NCBI GenBank assembly: GCA_964343805.1
Contig: CAYFLR010000031.1
Coordinates: 1 to 64,000, forward strand
Direction: 5' to 3'
DNA: 64,000 nucleotides
Source: CAYFLR01 sp964343805
GTDB lineage: Bacteria; Bdellovibrionota_B; Oligoflexia; CAYFLR01
In this document: positions 45,368-54,924 of the stretch, piece after piece
Numbering within the stretch: the stretch's first letter is position 1
Layout: each line of letters starts with the position of its first letter
Program-made: the position numbers and the translations under genes
The notes under the pieces: generated by a model
What the model was told of the DNA's origin: nothing
Database searches by the model: none
Seen by the model: the letters and a program-made list of their open reading frames with translations, nothing else

Positions 45368-46852
45368 ATGTTAAATGGTTCTTTTCAACCTATCACCCTC
45401 ATTCTTCTATCCACTGCAATTCTGTCATTTTCTAATTGTGCAATAGAGCCGGTAAGGAGAATAAAGCAGCAACAGACAAAGCCTTTCACTGCTACTTCGG
45501 ATAATGATAAAAGACCAAGTCAAATCACAACCGTTGAAGAAATCCAAAAGAGGGTAAATCGGAACCCAAGTATTGAGAACTCAAATAATAATGCCCAAAG
45601 TCAAAGCCAAACAGTTAAATCAAAGCCTTCTGTAGAAAATGAAAACACTAATTCCATGGATAGTTGGCTTGATGATCAGAAACTCACTCTTAAGTACCCC
45701 CATCATTTTGATCAACTTGAAGGAGTTTTTAACAGAGAGGTATTTGAAATTATGCCCCCTTTTATAGAAGGAAATATAGAGGAGAAAGAGGGCTTTTTGG
45801 CGAGTGAAATTAAATTTTCTACTAAGCTGAAGAGAAGAGACTCTAAAGAGAGTCGAGACTGTCAGATAATGATCAGCTTGATAGACTATGTTAAAAAGAG
45901 TCAGCAAATGAAGGATGTATTTCCTTTTGCAAAGGTTCTTTATATAAAACCGGGTCTTACCATGGTCCATAAAGGTTATTTTTATATGGTCGAGACTTTT
46001 AACAATTATAAAATGGCCTCTGCGAGTATAGTTTTGGCTACCAAGGAATTTGATAGCTATATTGTTAACGTGGGAGAACGCTTTGTAGTAAATAGTTTAT
46101 TTAGCAAATCTTGCCAAAATTCGAGGAAGATGCTCGCAGATTTTATTAATTTCAAATGGCTTGATGAAAATTTGATAGAAGAAGGACCTATCCCAGCCAC
46201 AATACTCCCCGATAAAGTCGTTTATGAAAACTTAGAATCTAAATATACTGCAGCGATGAACCCAACAGTTTTAGTCGGTCATTGTTTATATGATGGGGCA
46301 GAGGATATACCTGCTTTTTCAATTTGTGATGAGTATTATAACTCCTATTCTTATTCCTTAGACTTTCTGGAAGAAACTTGTCGAAAGTCGAATGGAGTTT
46401 TTAAAGAGGCTCCCTGTCCAGCCTCTTTTAAGCAAGATCCATCTTGTAAATTAACAGCCACTGATCAATATATGCATATATACTCTTATGGAGCTTCCCT
46501 TACCAAAGACGGATGTAATGATTTGAGTAATTTTTCTGCTGAGTTTTCCCATGGAATGTCAGGAGAAGCTAAAACAGCCTATTGTGTTTTAGAGGACTCA
46601 CCAAATCGATGTCATGAACTAGATAATATGGATCCTAAGTTTATTNNNNNNNNNNCAGAGGGTCTTTCAGAAATTTGTTTGAAGTCGGGAGAGGGGGTTT
46701 GTCCAACAAGATTTCTTGAAAATAATTCCTGTGTCATCACTAAGCAGCAAATGCTAGAATTTATAGGAGTTACCACCACCGGACGGTTTTATAGTCCAGA
46801 GATTGGGGAAGCGGGCTGTTTAGTAGGGTTAATTTTAGGGAATAAAGAATGA
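45368..46852 (+). CDS. lipoprotein, unknown function (contains assembly gap)
   Basis: 494 residues. Lipobox FSNCAIE. An Asn/Gln/Ser-rich linker follows (NPSIENSNNNAQSQSQ). The middle is a mixed alpha/beta domain. The C-terminal third has a repeated Cys pattern (ETCRKSNGVFKEAPCPASF... and again EICLKSGEGVCPTRF), suggesting two or more copies of a small disulphide-bonded module. The 10-N gap at 46646-46655 separates the copies; frame continues across it. An agggag site precedes the ATG. Overlaps the next gene by 4 bases. Confidence 0.6.
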   Translation: MLNGSFQPITLILLSTAILSFSNCAIEPVRRIKQQQTKPFTATSDNDKRPSQITTVEEIQKRVNRNPSIENSNNNAQSQSQTVKSKPSVENENTNSMDSWLDDQKLTLKYPHHFDQLEGVFNREVFEIMPPFIEGNIEEKEGFLASEIKFSTKLKRRDSKESRDCQIMISLIDYVKKSQQMKDVFPFAKVLYIKPGLTMVHKGYFYMVETFNNYKMASASIVLATKEFDSYIVNVGERFVVNSLFSKSCQNSRKMLADFINFKWLDENLIEEGPIPATILPDKVVYENLESKYTAAMNPTVLVGHCLYDGAEDIPAFSICDEYYNSYSYSLDFLEETCRKSNGVFKEAPCPASFKQDPSCKLTATDQYMHIYSYGASLTKDGCNDLSNFSAEFSHGMSGEAKTAYCVLEDSPNRCHELDNMDPKFIXXXXEGLSEICLKSGEGVCPTRFLENNSCVITKQQMLEFIGVTTTGRFYSPEIGEAGCLVGLILGNKE

Positions 46853-47337
46853 GCCGTTATTCAAAAAATAACAAGTTTGTACAAATTAATGTTTATTTTA
46901 AATTATTATCTTGCCTTGGTTGTTTGCTTTATTTAGCTTACTGCGGTGACCAAGAGGGTTTTGATGTTAAAATAAATTTACTTAATAGTCATGAAGACTC
47001 TAACTTTAGCTTATATTACTCTACAAACAATTCAAATGAATATACTCCGATCCTGACTAATTTTTCACTTAATCATAAAGAATCGAAAGATTTTAATCTT
47101 GACTCTGTTGATCCAAATCAGTTCATTAAATTGAGGCTAGATACTATAATTCTTACAACCCTTAAATCTTTGTATTGTCCACCTTTATTGATTACAACTT
47201 CATCTTTCAAGATAAATATGGAATTTAGTAACGGAATAAAATCTCCTGCAGAATATAAACAATCGAATAATAATAGTCTTATAAGAAGAGATTTAGCCAT
47301 AAGGGTATCTTATGCCTTAATGTGTAGGATAGATTAA
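46849..47337 (+). CDS. small lipoprotein-like exported protein
   Basis: 162 residues starting at an ATGA overlap with the preceding lipoprotein gene, so coupled. A basic N-terminus is followed by a hydrophobic segment ending LAYCGDQ, a probable lipobox. The remaining region is strand-rich with many Asn/Ser/Thr. Codon usage and composition are more AT-rich than the ABC transporter genes. Not recognised. Confidence 0.55.
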   Translation: MSRYSKNNKFVQINVYFKLLSCLGCLLYLAYCGDQEGFDVKINLLNSHEDSNFSLYYSTNNSNEYTPILTNFSLNHKESKDFNLDSVDPNQFIKLRLDTIILTTLKSLYCPPLLITTSSFKINMEFSNGIKSPAEYKQSNNNSLIRRDLAIRVSYALMCRID

Positions 47338-47384
47338 TCATATAACCTAATATTGTTTAGGATTTAGGTGTTAGGGGCTAAGTG

Positions 47385-47729
47385 CTAGAAAAAACTCTGG
47401 CTCTCATAGTTTTCTAAATCACATGGCTGACCTGAAACAAGGAGCACTTCAGAGCAATTTGATGTATCATTTCTAAAATAAACAGAAGCACCAAAACACT
47501 TTCCGTTAAGAAAACTATCGTATGTAGTCCAGTTAATAACGCCATTATAATAATCTTCTTTATGAAGAATCTTAATTTCTAGAATTTTTATGAAATCTTT
47601 TTGTATTATCGGTTCAATATACTCTTTGAATAGATGGTTTTTTACGATTCTTTCATTGCATGGCTCCGAATATCCCAAATGTGAAAAAAAAACCGTAATC
47701 ATTAATAAAATTAAATATATACGTTTCAA
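47385..47729 (-). CDS. small exported protein, unknown function
   Basis: 114 residues with signal peptide MKRIYLILLMITVFFSHLGYS. The mature part contains four cysteines (EPCNER, GKCFGAS, NCSEVL, QPCDLEN) and likely forms disulphides. No family recognised. Placed downstream of the frameshifted trypsin-like gene on the same strand; an assembly gap lies between them. Confidence 0.5.
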   Translation of the reverse strand: MKRIYLILLMITVFFSHLGYSEPCNERIVKNHLFKEYIEPIIQKDFIKILEIKILHKEDYYNGVINWTTYDSFLNGKCFGASVYFRNDTSNCSEVLLVSGQPCDLENYESQSFF

Positions 47730-47834
47730 AATTAGTCCTATTTAGATATAAAGTAAGAAACTGCTTAAAAATATAATTGAATATATTTATTAATGCAATC
47801 ATCATTATCAATTTCTATGGATCNNNNNNNNNNT

Positions 47835-48904
47835 TTAATAGGCAATTTTAAACATTTCTTCCACTAACTTACCGCTCCAGTAAGGGGGAGTCTCAATTCT
47901 GAGACCATGATTATCACAGTCAGCCACAGGACTTAAGTATGTGAAAAGTGATGTGTTTATTCCTTTAATTGGGTATTTTTCTGAATTACTGTTTAAGAAA
48001 ATAGGGCCTCCACTCATTCCACTTGCTGAGTCGAATTTATGATGAAGGTAATTGACTAATTTTGTAGGCTTCTTGTCTAGGCTTTCTGCGGTCATAAATG
48101 GTTTTATTAATGAGTTACCATCATATCCAGTTTCAACTTCTTCCTCTTTATCGTAAGGGTAACCTAATATTGAAAGAATCCCTTCTTCCAATGGATTGAA
48201 TCTGGGTCAGTATATTCGTCTATGTCTTCCAAATCTCTGTTATTAAAGCTTTCATGATCATTTACTCCTGGAATAGTAAAATGACCTTTGCTTTTATCGA
48301 AGAAGGAAGTATCTTGTAATTTAATAAAACCAATATCATAACTATGTCTATCCAAACTGCTAGGAACTGGTCTTTTCCAATATTTATGGGCAAAAAGACC
48401 TCTACCATTAATTTTTTGTTCTGCAAGTGAGATGTTACCTGTTTTAGCTAAATATAAATGTACATAATCTGCGAAATGACATTCCGAACTATTTTCAATA
48501 GTTTCATGGAAACAAATACAATGTGCAGCTGTCATTATTACCCTTGGTGAGATTAAGAACCCGGTACAGCTATTAGCAAAGTGAGTGTCATTTATTTGAA
48601 ATTCGGATTCCATATAAACTACATATCTGTATGGCTTAATATATTGGAGTGCACCTGATACTAAATTTCTATCATCTGTATTTCCACAAATACTAAGGAC
48701 TTCTTTATTTATGAATGGTGTGTTGACATTCATCATGCTTTCTGTGCGACTTTTATCACCCTGAACAAGAAATTTTTCTTCTTCGGAATCATTTTCATGT
48801 ATTTGTGTACTTTTATTTTCAGACGATGAGTCATCTTGGCAGTTCAAAAGAGTAAGAGTAATGAATAAAATAAGGAAATTATACAATTTATCAAATAGTT
48901 GCAT
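47835..48904 (-). pseudogene. trypsin-like (S1) serine protease lipoprotein, interrupted by a frameshift
   Basis: The N-terminal part (48904 to 48164) has lipobox LLNCQDD, His in MTAAHCICFH and Asp in HSYDIGFIKL. The C-terminal part (to 47835) carries the Ser motif SGMSGGPIF and GINTSLF. The two are in different frames, overlapping at about 48164-48191. Adding one G to the ggg run near 48182 would restore one frame (DSIHWK-KGILSILGY). So this is either a genuine pseudogene, a sequencing deletion or, less likely, recoding. A 10-N gap sits at 47824-47833 just past the end. If intact, it would be a surface-anchored protease similar to that at 27040. Confidence 0.7.
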
Positions 48905-48949
48905 GAATATTCTTTAAAGTTTTGTTCATTTACAAAAAGGTCCGAAAAG

Positions 48950-49894
48950 CTATTTACCTATTCTCTCACGACACTCCTTCAAGCCCTTGCTATCACCAAA
49001 TATGGCAAATCCGCCACAGTCAGTTGTAGAACCGTTAGCATTTCCATCCCCCGCCTTGTAAACAGTGTAGCCAATTAAGCCTAATGCCATGGCTCCTACC
49101 GTCACAAGTTGATAGGTTGCATAGGTAACTCCCATGATAACCACTGGTGAAGAGACTAATTGAGCGATCCCATCTTTTGATTGCTGGTCTTTGACTACAG
49201 CGGCATCGATGGAATCTTTAAAAGAGGTAAGGAATTGATTGAGCTCTTCCACTTCGGCTATAAAAGAACTTTGAATTTGCTCATTCTCATCAAAAACTGC
49301 TTTCACCATGCTTTGGTGGAGTTCGATTCTTTCCTCTTCCAGGCTTTCTACGGTTACAGTTTTTTCTATGGAGTTGACGAAATCCTTATAGATATTATGA
49401 TAAACCTCTTTTTGAGCGATAATATCACTGGCCAAAATGTCTGGGGCTGTACTATCTAATTGGAAGTCTTCAATTAATAAGGCTCCTAATACATTGGCTT
49501 GCTCCCTGCTGTCCTGTTCTAATGATGCAATGATGGCATCTTTATTGTTCTCAGGGTCTTTTAGAAGTTCAACTAAGGCAGCCACTTTCACTTGTTCCCC
49601 AATCAGATATTGGTAAAAGGCAGGTTGTTCACCACCTGAACCAAGAGTATTTTTTACCGCTCCAATAAAATTCACCGTTTGTTCTTGATTAGGTGTGATA
49701 ATGTCTGATTGATACTTATTGTATTTAGAGAAAAGAGCAAAGGTTGAGTGTTTCTCGGTGTCACCTACGGAATCAGCCATATTTCCTGAAACCACAGACT
49801 TGGCAGAAGATTCATCATCATCATCTTTAGGTGTACAACTGATCACAACTATAGAAATAAGTAATGTAATGAAAATACTAAAAAAAACTTTCAT
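48950..49894 (-). CDS. lipoprotein, coiled-coil-like, unknown function
   Basis: 314 residues from ATG 49894 with ggggga upstream; eight more codons upstream stay open. Lipobox VISCTPK. Long helical stretches (VTVESLEEERIELHQSMVKAVF; IAEVEELNQFLTSFKD) suggest coiled coil, then a hydrophobic segment near the end (VTYATYQLVTVGAMALGLIGYTVY), perhaps a membrane helix, and a short cysteine-containing tail (CGGFAIFGD, LKECRERIG). Not recognised. Confidence 0.55.
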   Translation of the reverse strand: MKVFFSIFITLLISIVVISCTPKDDDDESSAKSVVSGNMADSVGDTEKHSTFALFSKYNKYQSDIITPNQEQTVNFIGAVKNTLGSGGEQPAFYQYLIGEQVKVAALVELLKDPENNKDAIIASLEQDSREQANVLGALLIEDFQLDSTAPDILASDIIAQKEVYHNIYKDFVNSIEKTVTVESLEEERIELHQSMVKAVFDENEQIQSSFIAEVEELNQFLTSFKDSIDAAVVKDQQSKDGIAQLVSSPVVIMGVTYATYQLVTVGAMALGLIGYTVYKAGDGNANGSTTDCGGFAIFGDSKGLKECRERIGK

Positions 49895-49986
49895 GAGTTC
49901 CCCCTTATAGTGAAGCACTTAAATACTTTTCGGTTTTCTTGCCAATAACTTAAAGGGAGAACTCATTTACTTTTAGAATCAATAAC

Positions 49987-50766
49987 CTAGATTTCACCAT
50001 CTGCTTTCTGTAGGCAGGGTTCAGGAACCGTTTCATTTTGAATGACTTCGAGCTCTACATCGATTCCTCGATCACTCAATTTTTGTAAGGTATGTTGATC
50101 GCCATCTACTCCAATATACATATTGAGGCCAATGATCTCTTGATAATTAAAATCAACAGTGATGGAGGTTATACTGATCAATTTATCATCTTGCCAGAGG
50201 CAGAGTTCTCCCGTGGCATCAGCATTTATATTGAGATGGTAGTTTTGAAAGTCATCGTCTGCACCTACTGAATTCCACTTTCCGATCATAAAGGATTTCC
50301 AAGTTTTTTTCAGCTCCTCAAAATCCACCTCTTCTCCCCGTTCCATTCGTTCACATACTTCGGGGTAATCCTTGGTTGGGACAAACTTTGTGGTATAGCT
50401 CACTCCTTTTTCAGACCCTTTGATGAGGAGTTGATTGGTTTTTAATATTAACTCTTCTTTAAGTGTTCCAAAATCGGATTTACCCTCAATGACCTCTTTC
50501 CCATTTTCTGTATATCTATTGAAGTGGAAGCTTCCTGTTTTCCCATCGGTGAAACAGAAAAAGCCTGCCCCTTCATTGATTTTTATATAACTTTTATAGG
50601 AGTCTTCAGTCACCTTAATCCAGGTGCTTCCTTGGATATTCTCGTTTTTGGGTTCTGTTGATTTTATGTCATTCGGTTGACTAATCAGCCCCAATTGCTG
50701 CATTTTTCCACAGTGGGTCAGAGTCAATACTGAAAGCATAGTTAAGCTGAGTAATAATTTATTCAT
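49987..50766 (-). CDS. lipoprotein, unknown function
   Basis: 259 residues from ATG 50766 with aggag upstream. Lipobox LTHCGKM. The mature part has two related halves: STWIKVTEDSYKSYIKINEGAGFFCF with FHFNRYTENGKEVI, and KWNSVGADDDFQNYHLNINADATGELCLW with SITVDFNYQEIIGL. Both look like the same lipocalin-type strand set, suggesting an internal duplication. It precedes the coiled-coil-like lipoprotein gene. Function not known. Confidence 0.6.
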   Translation of the reverse strand: MNKLLLSLTMLSVLTLTHCGKMQQLGLISQPNDIKSTEPKNENIQGSTWIKVTEDSYKSYIKINEGAGFFCFTDGKTGSFHFNRYTENGKEVIEGKSDFGTLKEELILKTNQLLIKGSEKGVSYTTKFVPTKDYPEVCERMERGEEVDFEELKKTWKSFMIGKWNSVGADDDFQNYHLNINADATGELCLWQDDKLISITSITVDFNYQEIIGLNMYIGVDGDQHTLQKLSDRGIDVELEVIQNETVPEPCLQKADGEI

Positions 50767-50871
50767 ATTCCATCTCCTTGTTATGTTCATAGGTTTAATT
50801 CTCTAGAAAGAGAATTTAATTAATAGATGAGGATGGAATCCATTTGTCACAGAAAAATTTCTTGATTCTCC

Positions 50872-50965
50872 TTCGGATAATCTATCCGCGGCACAAACGG
50901 GACCGATTTCCTCCCAAAGAGTCCCGATTCTTCTTTGGATAATCTATCCGCGGCATAATCGGGAC
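50872..50965. repeat. pair of near-identical 33-bp direct repeats
   Basis: In the 361-base gap between two divergent lipoprotein genes. The sequence ggataatctatccgcggca occurs twice (about 50875 and 50935), followed both times by cgggac after a short variable stretch. ggata-atc-tatcc can fold, ccgcgg is a palindrome, and cgggac pairs with gtcccg between the copies. A regulatory or repeat role is possible. The rest of the gap is AT-rich with no gene. Confidence 0.6.
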
Positions 50966-51127
50966 TCGTATATGAGATATAGATATTTGTTGGTTTTAAA
51001 CCCCTTCAACCCCTAGATATTATTAAATAATCATAGTTTATTAATTAATTTTCTGTAAGATCCGAAAAGCTATGCAGTTGTTTTTAATCCTAGGGTTCAT
51101 ACGATATTTATATATAGGAAGGTTTTT

Positions 51128-51844
51128 ATGAGAGCTATATTAACTGCGATCTTACTAGCCATAACCGTTATTAGCTGTGGTCAAGAATCAGAGGATTCCT
51201 CGGTAAAATCTGACGTGCCATTACCAACTGTGGCTCCCAAACGGGTGACTCATTCTCATAGCATTACTTTAAACAGCGCCCAGCAAGAGCAATTAGCAGC
51301 TCTTTTGAATCAAACCCCTTTACCCACCGAAGCTCAAAACCGTGTACTCGATTTTTATGGAAAGAACCTGGAGAAAATTGACAATCAACGTTATGTCAGT
51401 GTTTTAGATTTTACCGAGCATTCATCACGTAAGCGGTACTTTCTGTTTGACGTGGAGGAGCAGACCTTTAGCACTCATTTAGTGGCACATGGGGTCAACT
51501 CTGAATCGAGTTCTGGAGTAGCCACCATGTTTTCAAATACGGTAAACTCTAACCAATCTTCACTCGGTGCCTACATTACCGGAATTGCTTTTGATCATTG
51601 GCGGCTTGGATATTCAATGAGACTTCATGGTAAAGAAGAAACCAATGATAAGGCTTATATTCGCGGTATCATTATGCATCAGCCAAAGAAGAATGACTAC
51701 GTGAGTGAAGATTTTATAGCGAGACATGGCCGAATTGGTCGATCTCATGGCTGTCCAGTGCTTTCTAGAGAAGATACTCCAGTTGTTATTAACAAGATTA
51801 AGGGTGGAAGTCTGCTCTATATCTATCACGAAAGCATGGACTGA
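51128..51844 (+). CDS. murein L,D-transpeptidase-like (YkuD_2) lipoprotein
   Basis: 238 residues. Lipobox VISCGQE. Domain YkuD_2: RYFLFDVEEQTFSTHLVAHG, SSLGAYITG, IIMHQP, then the catalytic GRSHGCPVL with the nucleophilic Cys and nearby His. This family acts on peptidoglycan peptides or crosslinks them. A ggaagg site lies upstream. It is directly followed by the repeat array. Specific role unclear; cell-wall remodelling is reasonable. Confidence 0.85.
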   Translation: MRAILTAILLAITVISCGQESEDSSVKSDVPLPTVAPKRVTHSHSITLNSAQQEQLAALLNQTPLPTEAQNRVLDFYGKNLEKIDNQRYVSVLDFTEHSSRKRYFLFDVEEQTFSTHLVAHGVNSESSSGVATMFSNTVNSNQSSLGAYITGIAFDHWRLGYSMRLHGKEETNDKAYIRGIIMHQPKKNDYVSEDFIARHGRIGRSHGCPVLSREDTPVVINKIKGGSLLYIYHESMD

Positions 51845-51854
51845 TTGACTTCCT

Positions 51855-52410
51855 AAAATGCACATCCGCTGCGCCTGCATCGCAATTTACTCTTGATCCG
51901 TACTAATGTACNNNNNNNNNNNNNNNNNNNNNNNNNNNNNNNNNNNNNNNNNNNNNNNNNNNNNNNNNNNNNNNNNNNNNNNNNNNNNNNNNNNNNNNNN
52001 NNNNNNNNNNNATCCTTCAGCTAATGCACATCCGCTGTGTTGGCTTCGCAATTTACTCTTGATCCGTACTAATGTACGTACTGTCTCAATCCTAAATCAC
52101 TCGCCGCCTTGCGGATGCCCATTTTAGTTCGTCTATCCTTCAGCTAATGCACATCCGCTGCGACTGCATCGCAATTTACTCTTGATCCGTACTAATGTAC
52201 GTACTGTCTCAATCCTAAATCACTCGCCGCCTTGCGGATGCCCATTTTAGTTCGTCAATCCTTCAGCTAATGCACATCCGCTGCGCCTGCATCGCAATTT
52301 ACTCTTGATCCGTACTAATGTACGTACTGTCTCAATCCTAAATCACTCGCCGCCTTGCGGATGCCCATTTTAGTTCGTCAATCCTATAATCTGTATAGTA
52401 CATCCGCTGA
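51855..52410. repeat. 123-bp tandem repeat array with 100-N gap
   Basis: Units beginning cacatccgct start at 51861 (partial before gap), 52027, 52150 and 52273, with a last partial start near 52399. Unit length is 123 bases. Each contains gatccgtactaatgtacgtactgtc, and the left (gcacatccgc) and right (gcggatgc) parts form an imperfect inverted repeat. Copies are close to identical. The 100-N gap at 51912-52011 is out of phase: a true gap of 57 or 180 bases would restore the period. Related to the palindromes at 8695 and 26690. No coding capacity. Confidence 0.85.
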
Positions 52411-52494
52411 CCCCACCCTCTGTTCGAGACTGAAAAAATTTGTTAAAATTTAGAAATTCTTTGAAACATTACTCTATTTGATTATTTGAGATTT

Positions 52495-53442
52495 ATGAAA
52501 TTACTTACTATTTTAATATCTTTGTCAATGTCATTAACCATTCTGGCTGGACCTTTAGAGGATGCTCTAAGGAGTGGATCTCATCTTTCCGTTGCTGAAG
52601 TCGACCAAATTTCTACTGCTGAAATTGAAGCGAAGATCGAGGAAATTAAGAAGACACAATGGTTTGACCGGTATGAGACCAACAGCATGCGTCAAGATTA
52701 TGAAGAGAATTTGTTGGGTTTACAAAAGTTATCTAGCATTTTGGATTTTCAAGTTAAAGATGCGGGCCTAGACCCAAAGAAGGTTGAAGTTTTTTTAATT
52801 GGGGGAGGGATGGAGGGCTTTTTCCATTACTTCAGATTGACAGGCACTTCCATCCTTGAAAGAGAGCAGTTTCATCAACTAAAGATATCTAGGCCTTTTT
52901 TTGAAGAGAACGAAGGGAAGGTGAAGGAATACATAGCTGAAGTCACCAGAAAAGCGATGGAAAGTAACAAAACCCTGTTGATTATGGATTCCACCAATAC
53001 CACCAAAACCATTTCCTTTGTGCAAAACGCAGTTGATGAACTTATAAGGAGCAGGGGATCTGGATCCCAAGCCGTCTCCCTTGGAATTTTAGAAGGTCGA
53101 CCTAATGATGCTATGCCTCGATCCATAAAAGATGTCTTATCCAGTAGGTTCACCTTGGTTAATATCGGATGGTCGGCTCATGAGGTGATCAGTAGTTTGG
53201 CGGCACGGTTTTACAATTTTCCTCGATTTTTCCATGGAAAATTCGTTTTAGATAAGGATGGTAGAGCGGTTTCCAAAGATTTCATGCCGATCTATTATGA
53301 AAAAGGTACCAGTGTGCCACCCCTTGCCATTCTAAAAAGACTCTTTTCTATGCTTTGGATGAAAAAGATCCGAAAAACAGCTCTTATAAACCAGAGTACA
53401 CCTTTTTCTTGCAAGGGTTTGACCGCGAAAAATTACCAATAG
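52495..53442 (+). CDS. exported protein, unknown function, with probable C-terminal frameshift
   Basis: As read, 315 residues from the ATG at 52495, with signal peptide ending near ILAGPL. Motifs: KKVEVFLIGGGMEGFFHYF, KTLLIMDSTNTTKTISFVQ and FTLVNIGWSAHEVISSL. The final 40 residues look unprotein-like (KRLFSMLWMKKIRKTA). In the shifted frame the same DNA reads LFYALDEKDPKNSSYKPEY and stops at 53459, which is much more natural. Adding one A to the aaaaa run at 53334-53338 would join the frames. So the true end is probably 53459, overlapping the convergent C11 gene. Not recognised. Confidence 0.6.
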   Translation: MKLLTILISLSMSLTILAGPLEDALRSGSHLSVAEVDQISTAEIEAKIEEIKKTQWFDRYETNSMRQDYEENLLGLQKLSSILDFQVKDAGLDPKKVEVFLIGGGMEGFFHYFRLTGTSILEREQFHQLKISRPFFEENEGKVKEYIAEVTRKAMESNKTLLIMDSTNTTKTISFVQNAVDELIRSRGSGSQAVSLGILEGRPNDAMPRSIKDVLSSRFTLVNIGWSAHEVISSLAARFYNFPRFFHGKFVLDKDGRAVSKDFMPIYYEKGTSVPPLAILKRLFSMLWMKKIRKTALINQSTPFSCKGLTAKNYQ

Positions 53443-53455
53443 GCGAGTCGCTTTT

Positions 53456-54809
53456 TTAAAATCCAGCTAAACCAAAATCATAGAGCTTAGCAAGTACATC
53501 CAACCAACCGATCTCTTTCAGCAAAGACGACTGAGCTAAAACCTGTTTGCCGCTGTGATAGGCTTCAGGCTTTTCTGGCATCCACAGGGTGAGACCTTGA
53601 AAGGGAAGACCTACAAAATCAGCTCCGGCTGAGTAATAACTTCTTTTACTCTGGTTGGCCACCCCCTTTAAAATGATTCTCTTTAACCAGTTTTGTAGAT
53701 CAACTATGGTGTCTAGAAGATGCTTTACAGTTGGATTATTCCTTTGCTCTGTGAGCTCAACAGCCAGGTAGGTGGTGAAGTAAAGGAGGTCACGACTCTC
53801 TTCGCCAAAGGCGGGAGCGTGATGAATTGCTGTTCCAATGGTGAGTGGATTAAAGAAGGTATCCTCGTCTATAAACTTGATGAGAGCATCGGAAAATCTT
53901 TTCAGGGCTGGAATAAAACCCAGGTTATAGTTTACATTAGAAAAGTTGCCCCCAACATTGGTTTTTATTTCTCCGGGGACAATGGTATTCATGGTGGCAT
54001 CTTCATCGGTGCCTTCATAGCTCTCGATGTACAAATTAGGGATGACCGTGGCCAGACGGTGAGCCGCATTGATTCCATCTCCACCTGAGGCTTCATATTC
54101 TGCTGCATGAGGGTTGTTGACCAAATCTTGAAAAATGGCTTGGTATGGCCAACCATTCAGATCTTCTAAATTGGCAGAACCAATGATAAAGCGAGCTTGG
54201 TCTTTAATTTCATAGATCACTTCGAGCGACTGCATCAGGCAAGCATCGGAGGCATAGATGTCTATGGTTTTACCCGCCAATTGTTTATTGCGGGCAAACT
54301 CCATGGAGCTTTTCAGCTGCTCAATACTAATATGAGATTTTGAGGAGTAATCAGTGGAAATTCCGCCGTGGAAACCTTTGCCGTGACTCCAAACAATGAC
54401 CATCTGATATTTGGAAGGAAAGTGCTTAAAGCCCCAAACTAGAAAATCCTGAAAATGNNNNNNNNNNATCATCTCCACTATCCAGTTCTGGGAGGCTTTC
54501 CAGTATCGGGGAGGTTATCTCGACTGATTCCTCATCACTCTTTTTGATATAGTATCGGTTGACGCCATTTTCTTCAGCTGTATCTAGTTGGACAATAAAA
54601 TCAACGTGATTTGATGAACCCACCTCTTCCATTTCCTTGACGTCTTTGATGCTATTGGGACTTAAATCGTTATCACCATTCATATAGACCAATACGGTCC
54701 ATGCTTTATAGCAGGCTTTTCGTGGTGTGGAGGGGTCTTCCTGCCATTGGCCTTGGAGAGAGAGGGTCAGAACAAACAAAAAGAATAAAAAGAGGGTTAT
54801 CTTTTTCAT
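53456..54809 (-). CDS. secreted C11 clostripain-like cysteine peptidase (contains assembly gap)
   Basis: About 450 residues. Signal peptide (ends near LSLQGQ). Catalytic residues: His in VIVWSHGKGFHGG and Cys in ASDACLMQSLEV, a pattern typical of clostripain family C11. VLVYMNGDNDLS near the N-terminus is also typical. The 10-N gap at 54468-54477 lies between LDSGDD and HFQDFLVWG; about three codons are missing by family comparison. C11 enzymes often cut after Arg. Located 115 bases from the transglutaminase-like gene, which lies upstream on the same strand. Confidence 0.88.
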
Positions 54810-54856
54810 ATATCTTTCCTTAATATATAGTATTGATCAACTCTATTATAAACCAA

Positions 54857-54879
54857 AAGCCCGGCGAGAGGCCAGGCTT
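54857..54879 (-). terminator. rho-independent terminator for the transglutaminase-like gene
   Basis: On the minus strand aagcctggc-ctctc-gccgggctt forms a 9-bp stem (one G-T pair) with a 5-base loop, followed by tttggttt. It lies about 50 bases after the stop of the transglutaminase-like gene and would separate it from the C11 gene. Confidence 0.75.
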
Positions 54880-54924
54880 TCAGCATAAAATAAATAAGAA
54901 ACAAGGGGGCTAACGGGGTTCTGA

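Noticed and set aside
47835..48904. Programmed -1 frameshifting in the trypsin-like gene
   Set aside because: The overlap lacks a clear X XXY YYZ slippery heptamer with downstream structure; a lost base in a G run is simpler.
51855..52410. Possible integron attC cassette array
   Set aside because: Units are palindromic and of attC-like length, but lack convincing RYYYAAC/GTTRRRY core sites, contain no genes between copies, and no integrase is seen.
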